This document shows, in pieces, positions 1-9,618 of a stretch of 64,000 nt of DNA. Position numbers and translations under genes: made by a program. The notes under the pieces are model-generated. The model was given only the letters and a program-made list of their open reading frames with translations, did no database searches and was not told the origin of the DNA. This DNA is from Clostridium sp. TW13 (GTDB taxonomy: Bacteria; Bacillota; Clostridia; Clostridiales; Clostridiaceae). Within the stretch, counting starts at the first letter, position 1. Each line of letters begins with the position of its first letter. The stretch lies in NCBI RefSeq assembly GCF_024345225.1, contig NZ_BROD01000001.1, positions 1,054,001 through 1,118,000 on the forward strand, in the 5' to 3' direction.

Positions 1-2
1 TG

Positions 3-464
3 TTAGATTATAAAATAGCATTTATTGTAACATTAATTACGGTAATAATTTTAGATAAGAGGTTAATTACTAAGGTTGATTATTCACTGTTGCTAACATT
101 TGTAGGCTTTTTTATTTTTGTAGGGAATATTTCTAACATGACTGTTGTAAAAGAATTTATGAGCGGAATGTTGAACGGAGCAAATAATACATATGTCCTA
201 GGGATATTAGCAAGTCAAATTATTAGTAATGTTCCTGCAGCAATGTTACTTTCAAGCTTTACTCATCATTATAACGAGTTGCTGCTATCAGTTAATATAG
301 GTGGACTTGGAACTTTAATTGCTTCCCTTGCAAGCGTTATTTCATATAAAATATATGTAAATGAATATAAGCATGAAGCAGGCAGATATTTAAAGAGTTT
401 TACTATATATAATTTTGTGATATTAGCAATTATAAGTATTATAATAAAAATAGCATTAGTCTAA
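3..464 (+). CDS. SLC13/ArsB-type anion permease, C-terminal part
   Basis: The reading frame is open at the left window edge, so only the last 153 residues are seen. The fragment is very hydrophobic, with three or four membrane segments. It carries a stretch SNVPAAMLL followed by NIGGLGTLIASLASVISYK, which is typical of the C-terminal half of the ion-transporter superfamily that includes ArsB, NhaD and the CitT/SLC13 anion permeases (YbiR-like). It would move an anion across the cytoplasmic membrane; the substrate cannot be read from this fragment. A strong hairpin terminator follows at once and the next gene is convergent. Confidence 0.7.
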   Translation, partial: LDYKIAFIVTLITVIILDKRLITKVDYSLLLTFVGFFIFVGNISNMTVVKEFMSGMLNGANNTYVLGILASQIISNVPAAMLLSSFTHHYNELLLSVNIGGLGTLIASLASVISYKIYVNEYKHEAGRYLKSFTIYNFVILAIISIIIKIALV

Positions 465-470
465 AAAAAT

Positions 471-514
471 AAGAAGCATTTTTACTAGTTAATTGATTAG
501 TAAAAATGCTTCTT
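471..514. terminator. Bidirectional terminator between permease and cvfB
   Basis: Two perfectly complementary 17-nt arms (471-487 and 498-514) enclose a 10-nt loop. A/T runs lie on both outer sides, so it can end transcription of both convergent genes. Confidence 0.85.
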
Positions 515-523
515 TATTATGCA

Positions 524-1357
524 TTAAAGTAAAGTAGTGCCATTTTCATCTTGTTTAATTAATTTCTTTTTCATTAAGCCGCCAAGAGCATTTTTAAAGT
601 AGTTCTTGGAAGTATTAAACTGCTTTCTTATATCATCAGGAGAAGATTTATCACAATAAGGCATTACACCATTATGAGACTTTAAGTATTCAAGTATAGT
701 ATCTTCTAAAGAAAGTCTTTCGTCTCTGTGAGTTGCTGTTCTTAAAGTGATTGATAGAGTACCATCCTCATATATCTTTTTTACTTTTCCTTTTACTTCA
801 TCACCTTTTTTTAGGTTTACAAAATATTCATTTTTTAGTATAAGTCCTCTGTATTTATTATCAACTGCCACTAAAGCACTTTCTGCTTCAGAAAAATCAT
901 ATACAAGAGCTGTTACGTCATCTCCAGGATTATAAGGAGATACATATTCAAGTTTCTTGTCAATACGAGGAGTAGCAGCAATTCTTTCTGTTTTATCAAG
1001 ATAAACATAGAAGAAGTAATACTCATTCTCCTCTAATGGAAACTCAGTTTCTTTTAGTGGTACAAGGATATCTTTTTCTAAACCAATATCTACAAAAGCA
1101 CCAATTCTAGTTTTGGAAACTACTTTAAGTGAAGCGATGTCTCCAACCTTTGCAAGAGGCGTTTTCATAGTAGCTATAGGTCTATCTTCAGAATCCTTAT
1201 ATACGAAAAAGTCTAAAGTATCTCCAACTGCTATATCGCCTTTTACACTGCTATTTGGTAATAGAATTTCTTCTACACCACCTTCTTCTCTTAAATAATA
1301 TCCGAATGCAGTTATCTTTATTATTTCAAGCTTATTAATTTCACCGATTTTTATCAA
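524..1357 (-). CDS. cvfB: CvfB/YitL-like S1-domain RNA-binding protein
   Basis: This 277-residue protein matches the CvfB (YitL) family in length and layout: S1-like OB folds in tandem (for example FGYYLREEGGVEEILLP near the N-terminus and the segment GAFVDIGLEKDILVP in the middle) and a C-terminal winged-helix segment. Family members bind RNA and affect virulence-gene or stress expression. An upstream GTG at 1366 sits directly on the AGGAAGGTG ribosome binding site. The TTG at 1357, giving MIKIGEINKL, has normal 6-nt spacing, so I use it as the start. The gene is alone on the minus strand and divergent from the glycerol operon. Confidence 0.8.
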   Translation of the reverse strand: MIKIGEINKLEIIKITAFGYYLREEGGVEEILLPNSSVKGDIAVGDTLDFFVYKDSEDRPIATMKTPLAKVGDIASLKVVSKTRIGAFVDIGLEKDILVPLKETEFPLEENEYYFFYVYLDKTERIAATPRIDKKLEYVSPYNPGDDVTALVYDFSEAESALVAVDNKYRGLILKNEYFVNLKKGDEVKGKVKKIYEDGTLSITLRTATHRDERLSLEDTILEYLKSHNGVMPYCDKSSPDDIRKQFNTSKNYFKNALGGLMKKKLIKQDENGTTLL

Positions 1358-1474
1358 TAAATTCACCTTCCTAGTTCAATCTGAAATCATTCTAACATAA
1401 ATATTTAAAAAAAGCGAAATTTTTTAAAGAATATATTATTTATTATTAGCATTTTTATGTTATTTTAAGCGTTA

Positions 1475-1503
1475 TTGACAGAAATAACCTGCAATGATAT
1501 AAT
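1475..1503 (+). promoter_or_regulatory. Consensus sigma-A promoter of the glp operon
   Basis: A perfect TTGACA (1475-1480), a 17-nt spacer and a perfect TATAAT (1498-1503). The predicted start near 1510 leaves a leader of about 110 nt before glpK. Confidence 0.85.
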
Positions 1504-1556
1504 TTTTGTGAAAACAATTACAGAACTATTTGTGATATTTAACAAGAAAAAACAGG

Positions 1557-1593
1557 CTACGTATTTGGTGTACCAATATGCGTAGTTATTTTT
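1557..1593 (+). terminator. Leader hairpin upstream of glpK, probable attenuator
   Basis: Complementary arms CTACGTATTTGG and CCAATATGCGTAG (minor mismatch) flank a short loop and are followed by a T-rich tract (1586-1593). The hairpin lies between the promoter and glpK. In Bacillus glp operons a leader terminator is overcome by the antiterminator GlpP; that mechanism here is inferred. Confidence 0.65.
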
Positions 1594-1619
1594 CTATACC
1601 TAAAATGGGGTGGATAAGA

Positions 1620-3116
1620 ATGAAAAGATATGTAATAGCGTTAGATCAAGGGACAACAAGTTCAAGAGCAATTATTTTTGATAAAGAGCAGAATATTATG
1701 GGCATAGCTCAAAAAGAATTTCCAATTTTCTATCCGAAGGAAGGATGGGTAGAGCAGGATCCTATGAGTATTTGGGCAAGCCAATATGGAGTAATGCAAG
1801 AAGTTATAGCAAAATCTAATATAGATAAAAATGAAATTGCTGCTATAGGAATAACGAATCAAAGAGAAACTACTATAATATGGGATAAGAATACTGGTAA
1901 GCCTATCTATAATGCCATAGGATGGCAATGTAGAAGAACTGCGAGTCTTTGTGAAAAGATTAAAGAAGATGGTATTGCAGATTATATAAAAGAAGCTACA
2001 GGCCTTATAGTGGATGCGTATTTCTCAGCAACAAAGATTAAATGGATATTAGATAATGTTGAAGGTGCTAGAGAAAAGGCGAAACGAGGAGAATTATTGT
2101 TTGGAACTGTAGATACTTGGCTGTTATGGAAGCTTACAAATGGCAGGGTTCATGTTACTGATTATACAAATGCATCACGAACAATGCTTTTTAATATAAA
2201 AGAATTAAAGTGGGATAAGAAGCTTATTGAATATTTTAATATTCCAGAAGAAATATTACCAGAGGTTAGAAATTCTTCAGAAATATATGGAGAAGTGGAT
2301 TTGGGAGGAGAGTCAGAAGCAAAAGTGCCTATTTCAGGCATAGCAGGAGATCAGCAAGCTGCACTTTTTGGTCAGGTATGTTTTGAAAAGGGAAGTGCAA
2401 AAAATACCTATGGGACAGGATGTTTTTTGTTAATGAACACAGGAGAAGAACTTGTACAAAGTAAGAATGGGCTGTTAACTACAATAGCCATTGGAATTGA
2501 TGGAAAAGTTCAGTATGCCTTAGAGGGATCTGTATTTATTGGAGGAGCAGTAATTCAATGGTTAAGAGATGAATTAAGAATTATTAATGATGCAGGTGAC
2601 ACTGATTATTTTGCTTCAAAAGTAAAAGATAATGGTGGTGTTTATGTGGTGCCAGCCTTTGTTGGTCTTGGAGCACCATATTGGGACATGTATGCTAGAG
2701 GAGCTATTTTAGGAATAACAAGAGGATCAAATAGAAATCATATTATAAGAGCAGCTTTAGAATCTATAGCATATCAAACTCTAGATGTAATCAATGCAAT
2801 GACAGAAGAATCTGGGGTTAAGTTAAAGGGATTGAAGATTGATGGTGGAGCAAGCAGAAATAATTTTCTGGCTCAATTCCAAGCAGATTTGATAAGAGCA
2901 GAGGTGGTAAGGCCTATAATCACAGAAACTACAGCTTTAGGAGCAGCTTATTTAGCAGGACTTGCTGTAGGGTTGTGGAAGGATAAAAAGGAAATCTCTG
3001 ACTTATGGTATAAGCAAGATTCCTTTATGCCAAAAGAAGATATTGCACTGATGGAAAAATACTATAAAGGATGGAAAAAGGCAGTTACTAGATCTATGGA
3101 ATGGGAAGAAGAATAA
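1620..3116 (+). CDS. glpK: Glycerol kinase
   Basis: It phosphorylates glycerol to sn-glycerol 3-phosphate with ATP. The 498-residue length is typical of GlpK. The N-terminal phosphate-binding segment [14 protein letters not shown] and the FGGY-family segments [19 protein letters not shown] and DGGASRNN are present. An in-frame ATG 14 codons upstream overlaps the leader hairpin; the ATG at 1620 follows GGGGTGGATAAGA and fits the family start. The loop before [10 protein letters not shown], which carries the PTS-phosphorylated histidine in enterococcal GlpK, contains no histidine, so HPr-dependent activation is unlikely. First gene of a four-gene operon. Confidence 0.95.
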   Translation: MKRYVIALDQGTTSSRAIIFDKEQNIMGIAQKEFPIFYPKEGWVEQDPMSIWASQYGVMQEVIAKSNIDKNEIAAIGITNQRETTIIWDKNTGKPIYNAIGWQCRRTASLCEKIKEDGIADYIKEATGLIVDAYFSATKIKWILDNVEGAREKAKRGELLFGTVDTWLLWKLTNGRVHVTDYTNASRTMLFNIKELKWDKKLIEYFNIPEEILPEVRNSSEIYGEVDLGGESEAKVPISGIAGDQQAALFGQVCFEKGSAKNTYGTGCFLLMNTGEELVQSKNGLLTTIAIGIDGKVQYALEGSVFIGGAVIQWLRDELRIINDAGDTDYFASKVKDNGGVYVVPAFVGLGAPYWDMYARGAILGITRGSNRNHIIRAALESIAYQTLDVINAMTEESGVKLKGLKIDGGASRNNFLAQFQADLIRAEVVRPIITETTALGAAYLAGLAVGLWKDKKEISDLWYKQDSFMPKEDIALMEKYYKGWKKAVTRSMEWEEE

Positions 3117-3141
3117 ATAGTGATTTTAGGGAGGGAATATT

Positions 3142-4569
3142 ATGTATGATGTAGCTATAATAGGTGCAGGAATTATTGGTGCTTCGATTTTTAGAGAACT
3201 TACTAAGTTTAATTTAAAAGTTATAATAATAGAAAAAGAAAATGATGTGTCTATGGGGACTTCCAAGGCTAATTCTGCCATAGTCCATGCAGGCTATGAT
3301 CCTAAGAATGGAACACTTATGGCAAAATATAATGTCAAAGGAAATGAGATGTTTGACGAACTATGTAAAGAGTTGTCAGTGCCTTTTAAAAGAAATGGTT
3401 CTCTTATTTTGGGATTTTCTGATGAAGATATGAGGAGTTTAAAAGAACTTTTGGAAAATGGGAAGAGAAATGGAGTTAAAGGGCTTGAACTTCTAGATAG
3501 AGAAACTGTTTTAAAGTTAGAACCCAATTTAAATAGTTCAGTTAAGGGAGCCTTAAGTGCACCTACAGGAGGAATTGTTGGACCATATGAACTTACTATT
3601 GCTTTGGTGGAGAATGCTATTGATAATGGAGGAAAAATTAGACTATCTTCAGAAGTGATGGAGATAGGAAAGCAAGATAATTTCAGATTAACACTATCAA
3701 CTGGAGAAGAAATTGATGCAAGGTACGTTGTAAATGCAGCAGGTGTTCATGCGGATAAGGTCCATAATATGATAGCAGAAAGGTCTTTTGAAATTAAACC
3801 AAGAAAAGGACAATACTATGTAATGGATAAAAGTCAGGGTACTTTAGTTAATCATACAGTATTTCAATGCCCTTCTACTAAAGGCAAAGGAGTATTGGTG
3901 ACTCCAACAGTTCATGGAAATCTTTTGATAGGACCAAGTTCAGAGGATATTAATGATATAGAAGACATAAAAACAACGTTAGAAACTCTAGAAGAAATAA
4001 AGGAAACTTCAAGTAAAACTACAGATAAAATTAATTTTAGAGAAGAAATTAGAAATTTTGCAGGACTCAGAGCCTTGTCAGATAGAGATGATTTTATAAT
4101 TGAAGAGGCTAAGGATGTAAAGAACTTTTTTGATGTAGCTGGTATAAAATCTCCAGGACTTTCTTCAGCACCAGCAATTGCAGATGAAGTGGTTCAAATG
4201 ATTAATAGAGCTGGATTAGAGCTTAAAGAAAATGAAAAATTCAATCCTAAAAGAGAGCATATTTGTTTTATGGACCTTTCTAATGAAGAAAAGGCCAGTA
4301 TCATAAAACAAAATCCTCAATATGGTAGGATAGTGTGTAGATGTGAAGGAATTACAGAGGGAGAAATTGTACAAAGCATAAATAGAACCTTGGGAGCTAC
4401 AACCTTGGATGGGGTGAAGAGAAGATGCCGTCCTGGTATGGGTAGATGTCAAGGAGGTTTTTGTGGACCAAGGGTTCAAGAAATATTAGCAAGAGAACTA
4501 AATAAGAATATAGAAGATATAATGTTAGATAGAGAACAATCTTATATTTTGCTTGGTAAAACTAAATAA
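3142..4569 (+). CDS. GlpA-like FAD glycerol-3-phosphate dehydrogenase with [2Fe-2S] domain
   Basis: A 475-residue flavoprotein that probably oxidises glycerol 3-phosphate to dihydroxyacetone phosphate. It starts with an FAD Rossmann motif (GAGIIGASI, residues 8-16) and a DAO-type core. It ends with a BFD-like [2Fe-2S] domain with cysteines at 399, 401, 429, 436 and 441. This architecture matches anaerobic GlpA and L-2-hydroxyglutarate oxidase-like proteins. It lies 25 nt after glpK and 12 nt before a GlpB-like partner, which favours the glycerol role. Electron transfer probably goes through the next two gene products. Confidence 0.85.
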   Translation: MYDVAIIGAGIIGASIFRELTKFNLKVIIIEKENDVSMGTSKANSAIVHAGYDPKNGTLMAKYNVKGNEMFDELCKELSVPFKRNGSLILGFSDEDMRSLKELLENGKRNGVKGLELLDRETVLKLEPNLNSSVKGALSAPTGGIVGPYELTIALVENAIDNGGKIRLSSEVMEIGKQDNFRLTLSTGEEIDARYVVNAAGVHADKVHNMIAERSFEIKPRKGQYYVMDKSQGTLVNHTVFQCPSTKGKGVLVTPTVHGNLLIGPSSEDINDIEDIKTTLETLEEIKETSSKTTDKINFREEIRNFAGLRALSDRDDFIIEEAKDVKNFFDVAGIKSPGLSSAPAIADEVVQMINRAGLELKENEKFNPKREHICFMDLSNEEKASIIKQNPQYGRIVCRCEGITEGEIVQSINRTLGATTLDGVKRRCRPGMGRCQGGFCGPRVQEILARELNKNIEDIMLDREQSYILLGKTK

Positions 4570-4581
4570 GGAGGTGTAGAG

Positions 4582-5835
4582 ATGATGAAATATGATTTAG
4601 TAGTTGTTGGTGGTGGGCCAGCTGGTCTTGCCGCAGCTTATGAGGCTTATGAACAAGGTATAAAAAGTATATTAATTATAGAAAGAGATAAGGAGCTTGG
4701 AGGAATATTAAACCAATGTATTCATAATGGTTTTGGTCTGCACACATTTAATGAGGAATTGACAGGTCCTGAATATGCAGCAAGATTTATTGATTTAATT
4801 AAAAATACCAATATTGAAGTTAAGTTGGATACCATGGTACTTAATATAGAGGATAAAACAATTCATGCTATAAATTCAGAGGACGGCTATATTAGCATAG
4901 AAGCCAGCAGCATAGTGCTTGCTATGGGATGTAGAGAGCGTACAAGAGGAGCAATAAACATACCAGGGGATAGAGCTTCAGGTATATTTACTGCAGGAGC
5001 TGCGCAAAGATATATTAATGTGGAAGGATACATGGTTGGCAAGGAAGTTGTGATTCTTGGTTCAGGAGATATTGGACTTATTATGGCAAGAAGAATGACA
5101 CTTGAAGGTGCCAAAGTGAAGGCCGTGGTAGAGCTTATGCCGTATTCTAATGGCTTGAACAGAAACATTGTTCAATGCTTAGAAGACTATGATATTCCTT
5201 TATATCTTTCTCATACAATTATTGATGTAGAAGGAAAAACCAGATTAAATAAGGTAGTTATTGCGAAGGTTGATGATAGAAGAAAACCTATTAAGGGAAC
5301 TGAAAAAGAAATTTCTTGTGACACTTTATTATTATCAGTAGGATTAATTCCCGAAAATGAACTTACTAAGAATGCAGGAATTGTGCTAGATAGAAGAACT
5401 AATGGTGCAGTGGTAAATGAAAGTATGGAAACTTCAAAAGAAGGAATCTTTGCATGTGGTAATGTTGTTCATGTTCATGATTTGGTGGATTTTGTTACAG
5501 AGGAATCAAGAAGAGCTGGTAAAAATGCAGCAAAGTATATTAAGAATCAATTAAAAAGTGGAGATTGTATTGAAGTTGTAAATGGTGACAAGGTAAATTA
5601 TACAGTGCCACAAAAAATAAATGTTAGTAACATAGAAGATAAGGTTACAATTTTTCTTAGAGTAAATAATGTATATACAAATAAAAAATTAGTAGTAAAA
5701 AGTGGAGAAGATATTATTGCTGAATTTAAGAAATCTCATCTTGCACCTTCTGAAATGGAGAAAATTTTACTTACTAAGGAACAAGTAGAGAAAGCAAAAT
5801 CAGTTATAGAAATTTCTGTAGTGGATGGTGAGTAA
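4582..5835 (+). CDS. GlpB-like FAD/NAD(P)-dependent oxidoreductase
   Basis: A 417-residue pyridine nucleotide-disulfide oxidoreductase-family protein. It has an N-terminal FAD motif (VVVGGGPAGLAAA) and a second dinucleotide-binding motif (VVILGSGDIGLIMA) near residue 155. In clostridial and Thermotoga glycerol operons such a protein is the partner of the GlpA-like subunit and passes electrons to NAD or another carrier. It follows a strong AAGGAGGTG site. Its last bases overlap a possible early start of the next gene, so translation is likely coupled. Confidence 0.8.
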   Translation: MMKYDLVVVGGGPAGLAAAYEAYEQGIKSILIIERDKELGGILNQCIHNGFGLHTFNEELTGPEYAARFIDLIKNTNIEVKLDTMVLNIEDKTIHAINSEDGYISIEASSIVLAMGCRERTRGAINIPGDRASGIFTAGAAQRYINVEGYMVGKEVVILGSGDIGLIMARRMTLEGAKVKAVVELMPYSNGLNRNIVQCLEDYDIPLYLSHTIIDVEGKTRLNKVVIAKVDDRRKPIKGTEKEISCDTLLLSVGLIPENELTKNAGIVLDRRTNGAVVNESMETSKEGIFACGNVVHVHDLVDFVTEESRRAGKNAAKYIKNQLKSGDCIEVVNGDKVNYTVPQKINVSNIEDKVTIFLRVNNVYTNKKLVVKSGEDIIAEFKKSHLAPSEMEKILLTKEQVEKAKSVIEISVVDGE

Positions 5836-5836
5836 T

Positions 5837-6184
5837 ATGGAAAAAGAACTAATTTGTATTTGTTGCCCAAAGGGATGTCATCTTAAAGTAGATTTAGAAA
5901 ATAAGAAGGTAAGTGGCAATGGATGTCCGAGGGGACAGAAGTACGGTATTGATGAGGTTACAAATCCGGTTAGAGTAGTTACAAGTACTGTCAAAGTAGT
6001 AAATGGAATTCAAAAGGTTGTTCCTGTAAAGACTGATAAGCCTATTTCTAAAAATTTAACCTTTAAATGTATTGAGGAAATTAATAAGGTAGAAATAAAG
6101 GCACCAGTCACTATAGGTCAAATAATTATTAAGAATGTATTGGAATCAGGAGCTAATGTGATTGCTACTAAAAGCATAGATTAA
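5837..6184 (+). CDS. DUF1667 cysteine-rich small protein
   Basis: A 115-residue protein with a cysteine-rich N-terminus (ICICCPKGCHL, then GNGCPRGQKYG), the hallmark of DUF1667. The cysteine pattern suggests a metal or Fe-S site. It is commonly encoded last in this type of glycerol operon and is inferred to be a small electron-transfer subunit. A frame-compatible ATG at 5825 overlaps the previous gene; the ATG at 5837, one base after the preceding stop, gives the conserved start MEKELICICC. Confidence 0.8.
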   Translation: MEKELICICCPKGCHLKVDLENKKVSGNGCPRGQKYGIDEVTNPVRVVTSTVKVVNGIQKVVPVKTDKPISKNLTFKCIEEINKVEIKAPVTIGQIIIKNVLESGANVIATKSID

Positions 6185-6239
6185 AAGAATGGATCTTAAA
6201 AAATAATTATGTGTATATACTTTAAATAAAATCTTTTGT

Positions 6240-6268
6240 TTGTATGGCTTGCATTAAAAGTGTATAAT
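6240..6268 (+). promoter_or_regulatory. Promoter of degV
   Basis: TTGTAT (6240-6245), a 17-nt spacer and a perfect TATAAT (6263-6268), about 50 nt before the degV start codon. Confidence 0.6.
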
Positions 6269-6317
6269 TAATAATGATAAATTTCAAAAGGGAACTTTTT
6301 TAGAAAGAGGGAACAAC

Positions 6318-7169
6318 ATGGGAATAAAAATTGTTACAGACAGTACAAGTTATATACCACAAGATATAAAAGAGGAATATGATATTAGGATAACTTCTCT
6401 TAACTTCGTTTTTGGGAAGGAAAGTGTAAGAGAAGTAGATATAGATAACAGCACCTTTTATAAAGAGATGGAGGAAAAAGGAGAAATTCCTACCTCATCT
6501 CAACCGAGTATAGATGAATTATATAAAGTTTTTGAAGAAATAGTTGCTAATGGAGATGATATTTTAGCTATTTTTATATCTTCAGATATGAGTGGCACAT
6601 ACTCAAGCGCTCATTTAGCAAAAAATTTAATACTGGAAAAATATCCTCAAGCCAACATAGAGATACAAGATTCGCGCACCAACTGTATGCAGATGGGATT
6701 TCAAGCAATAGAAGCAGCAAAAGTTGCAAAGAATAATGGTAGCATGGATGAAGTATTAAAAAGAGCTGAATGGGTAAGAGATAATAGTAAGTTTATATTT
6801 GCGCCTGAAACTCTAACATACTTAAAAAAAGGTGGAAGAATTGGTGGTGCAGCTGCATTTTTAGGCACTATTTTTCAAATTAAACCTATATTGACAGTGG
6901 AAGACGGTAAAACTACTGTCTTTGATAAGGTAAGAACAAAGAAAAAAGCTATAGATAGATTTTTAAATCATTTAGTAGAAATCAATGAAAGTAAGGGTAT
7001 AGGTGAAGTAGTAGTTCATCATATTAATGCAGAAGAAGAAGGAAGACAAATAGCATTAAGGATAAAAGAATTGTTAAATATTGATGCGACAGTGTGTTCT
7101 ATAGGACCAGTTATAGGATTGCATGTGGGGCCAGGAACTACTGGGGTAACATATTTTACTAAAGAATAA
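6318..7169 (+). CDS. DegV family fatty-acid-binding protein
   Basis: A 283-residue DegV-family protein. The N-terminal IVTDSTSYIP motif, the central SSDMSGTYSSA segment and the GPVIGLHVGPGT segment near the C-terminus are diagnostic. DegV/FakB proteins bind a fatty acid and, with FakA, present it for phosphorylation before phospholipid synthesis; several paralogs per genome are usual and the ligand of this one is unknown. The start follows AGAGGGAACAAC. The next gene begins 12 nt downstream, so co-transcription with the helicase is likely. Confidence 0.9.
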   Translation: MGIKIVTDSTSYIPQDIKEEYDIRITSLNFVFGKESVREVDIDNSTFYKEMEEKGEIPTSSQPSIDELYKVFEEIVANGDDILAIFISSDMSGTYSSAHLAKNLILEKYPQANIEIQDSRTNCMQMGFQAIEAAKVAKNNGSMDEVLKRAEWVRDNSKFIFAPETLTYLKKGGRIGGAAAFLGTIFQIKPILTVEDGKTTVFDKVRTKKKAIDRFLNHLVEINESKGIGEVVVHHINAEEEGRQIALRIKELLNIDATVCSIGPVIGLHVGPGTTGVTYFTKE

Positions 7170-7181
7170 TGAGGTAAGCGA

Positions 7182-8630
7182 ATGGAGAAAGAGATAAATT
7201 TTAAACAATACAATTTGAGTAAAGAAGTACTAAAAGCAATTGATTTACTTGGCTATAAAAAGCCTTCAAAAGTGCAGAGTGAAGTTATTCCTTTAATTTT
7301 GAATAATAAAGACATAATAGCAAAATCACAAACAGGTAGTGGTAAAACGGCTGCTTTTGGAATACCTTTATGTGAAAGAATTCAATGGGAAGAAAATAAA
7401 CCTCAAGCATTAGTTTTAACACCTACAAGAGAACTATGTGTTCAAGTTAAGGAAGACATTTCTAACATAGGCAAATTCAAAAGAGTTAAATGTACTGCTG
7501 TATTTGGAAAGCAGCCTTTTAGTATTCAAGCTAGGGAATTAAAGCAAAGAACTCATGTTGTTGTGGGAACACCAGGAAGAACTTTGGATCATATTAAAAG
7601 AGAAACTTTGAGTTTAGAAAAAATAGAATATCTAGTAATTGATGAAGCTGATGAAATGCTTAATATGGGATTTATCGAGCAAGTAGGTGAAATAATAGAC
7701 TTATTACCCAAAAAGAGAGTTACTTTATTATTTTCAGCAACTATGCCTGAAGAAATATTATCGCTTTGCACGAAGTATATGAAAAATCCAAGTAACATAG
7801 AAATTAAATCACAAGCTCTAGTTACTGAGAAAATTAAGCATAGATATTTTGAAGTACAAGAAAATGGTAAGTTAGACTTATTAGAAAAGATATTAATTAT
7901 AGATAATCCAGAAACTTGTATTATGTTTTGCAGAACAAAAGATAATGTAGAGAAGGTATGCAACTTCTTAAAGAACAGAAAGTATCCTTGTGAAAGACTT
8001 CATGGCGGAATGTTGCAAAAAGATAGATTGGAAGTTATGCAAAGCTTCAAAAGAGGTGAATTTCCTTTCCTTGTGGCTACAGATGTAGCCGCTAGAGGTA
8101 TAGATGTAGAAAATATAACTGAGGTTATTAATGTAGATATTCCTTTAGAAAAAGAAAGTTATGTTCATAGAATAGGCAGGACAGGACGTGCAGGTAAAGA
8201 AGGACTTGCGACGACATTTGTTACACCATTTGAGGATAGATTTTTTACTGAGATTGAAGAGTATATTAGTCTTAAAATTGAAAAAGACGAGGAGCCAAAG
8301 GAAAAGGATGTTACTTTAGCTTTAGAAGCTTTTGAAGAGAGGCTAAGAGAGAAGCCAAAAGCTAAGCAGATTAAATCAGATGCTTTAAAGAAAGATATAA
8401 TGAAAATATATCTTAATGGAGGCAAAAAGAAGAAGATTAGAGCTGGAGATATAGTTGGAGCAGTTTGTAATATACAAGGACTTACTGCTGAAGACATAGG
8501 CATAATTGACATACAAGATAATGTATCTTATGTAGATATATTAAATGGCAAGGGCAAAATAGTATTGAATGGTTTAAGAAAAACTACAATCAAGGGTAAG
8601 CCATTAAAAGTACAAATTGCAAAAGATTAA
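7182..8630 (+). CDS. dbpA: DEAD-box RNA helicase, DbpA type
   Basis: A 482-residue ATP-dependent RNA helicase. Motifs in order: Q-motif region ([11 protein letters not shown]), Walker A SQTGSGKT (about 49-56), PTRELC, DEAD (154-157), SAT (185-187), the [11 protein letters not shown] segment and [10 protein letters not shown]. After residue 400 a separate basic domain resembles the DbpA RNA-binding domain, which targets 23S rRNA hairpin 92 in Bacillus YxiN and E. coli DbpA. A role in large-subunit assembly is therefore likely. It may be co-transcribed with degV and the lipoprotein downstream. Confidence 0.88.
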   Translation: MEKEINFKQYNLSKEVLKAIDLLGYKKPSKVQSEVIPLILNNKDIIAKSQTGSGKTAAFGIPLCERIQWEENKPQALVLTPTRELCVQVKEDISNIGKFKRVKCTAVFGKQPFSIQARELKQRTHVVVGTPGRTLDHIKRETLSLEKIEYLVIDEADEMLNMGFIEQVGEIIDLLPKKRVTLLFSATMPEEILSLCTKYMKNPSNIEIKSQALVTEKIKHRYFEVQENGKLDLLEKILIIDNPETCIMFCRTKDNVEKVCNFLKNRKYPCERLHGGMLQKDRLEVMQSFKRGEFPFLVATDVAARGIDVENITEVINVDIPLEKESYVHRIGRTGRAGKEGLATTFVTPFEDRFFTEIEEYISLKIEKDEEPKEKDVTLALEAFEERLREKPKAKQIKSDALKKDIMKIYLNGGKKKKIRAGDIVGAVCNIQGLTAEDIGIIDIQDNVSYVDILNGKGKIVLNGLRKTTIKGKPLKVQIAKD

Positions 8631-8656
8631 TTTAAGATATAGTGAGGAGAGTATTT

Positions 8657-9271
8657 ATGAATAAGTTAAAGAAAATAATATTAGCAAGCATTATGACAGT
8701 GACTATACCATTAGCATTTATGGGATGTCTTCCAAACCAAGATCCAAAGCAAGTTGCAAGTACATTTATGGATTCTTTGAAGCAATATAATATTGCAAAA
8801 CCACTTGGTCTTATGGATACTGCTGAGAAAAATGATAATTCTAAGTCTAGTAATGGAGATTTAACAAAGATAAATTTTCAAGATGAAACGACTAATAATT
8901 ATCTTAAAGCTTTGCTTAAGAACCTAGATTATGAAATAATCTCACAAGAGAAGGATGGCAATTCAGCTAAAATTAAAGCTAAAGTTACTTCTGTGGATAT
9001 GGATGCTGTTAACAAGATTCTTATGCAACAAATGAAGATGCAGCAGGCAGCTACTAAAGGTAAGGGTGCAGTGACAAAAGCTAATGTAAGCAAGGAACAA
9101 TCTGCAAAACAAATGCAACAGGCAATAACAAAGATAATGGAAAGTAAAGATGTTCCTAAAAAGACTGAAGAAGTAACAATACAATTGACTAAGGTCAAGA
9201 GTGAGTGGAAGATAGAACCAACAGATCAACTTATGACAATTATATTTGGTAAGATGAATAATAAGCAATAG
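8657..9271 (+). CDS. Putative lipoprotein
   Basis: A 204-residue protein with a lipoprotein signal: basic start MNKLKK, hydrophobic stretch and lipobox LAFMGC with the modified cysteine at residue 24. The mature part is Lys/Gln/Met-rich and mostly helical; its first half resembles the small extracytoplasmic DUF4878/DUF5105-type lipoproteins, but I cannot assign the family firmly. A GTG start at 8642 would overlap the ribosome binding site GTGAGGAGAG, so the ATG at 8657 is chosen. A strong terminator follows. Function unknown. Confidence 0.75.
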   Translation: MNKLKKIILASIMTVTIPLAFMGCLPNQDPKQVASTFMDSLKQYNIAKPLGLMDTAEKNDNSKSSNGDLTKINFQDETTNNYLKALLKNLDYEIISQEKDGNSAKIKAKVTSVDMDAVNKILMQQMKMQQAATKGKGAVTKANVSKEQSAKQMQQAITKIMESKDVPKKTEEVTIQLTKVKSEWKIEPTDQLMTIIFGKMNNKQ

Positions 9272-9312
9272 TTGATAAGCAGTAGATAATAAGTAATAAG
9301 GATTATTTTAAT

Positions 9313-9349
9313 AAGGACAACGGAATTTTAAAGAAATTTCGTTGTCCTT
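9313..9349 (+). terminator. Rho-independent terminator
   Basis: Two 16-nt arms (9313-9328 and 9334-9349, one G-U pair) around a 5-nt loop, followed by ATTTATTTTT. Ends the degV-helicase-lipoprotein unit. Confidence 0.9.
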
Positions 9350-9557
9350 ATTTATTTTTGAAATTATATTTTATATTTAAGTGATAATAAAAACAATCAA
9401 TTTACACATAATAGGGATAGATATTATTTTTGCAATATATTTTATGTGTTTCCAAGGATATTAAATTAGACTTATATATTACAAGTTATTAAATTACAAT
9501 TTAATAATATAATATAAGTAAATATAAAATATTATTAAAGAAATGCAAAAAATATTA

Positions 9558-9586
9558 TTGATATTACTACAATATCGTGATATTAT
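9558..9586 (+). promoter_or_regulatory. Promoter of the liv operon
   Basis: TTGATA (9558-9563), a 17-nt spacer and TATTAT (9581-9586), about 33 nt before livJ. The rest of the 347-nt gap (9272-9618) holds only the terminator and very AT-rich DNA. Confidence 0.55.
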
Positions 9587-9618
9587 TATTACAATGTTAA
9601 ACGAAGGGGGCAATATTT

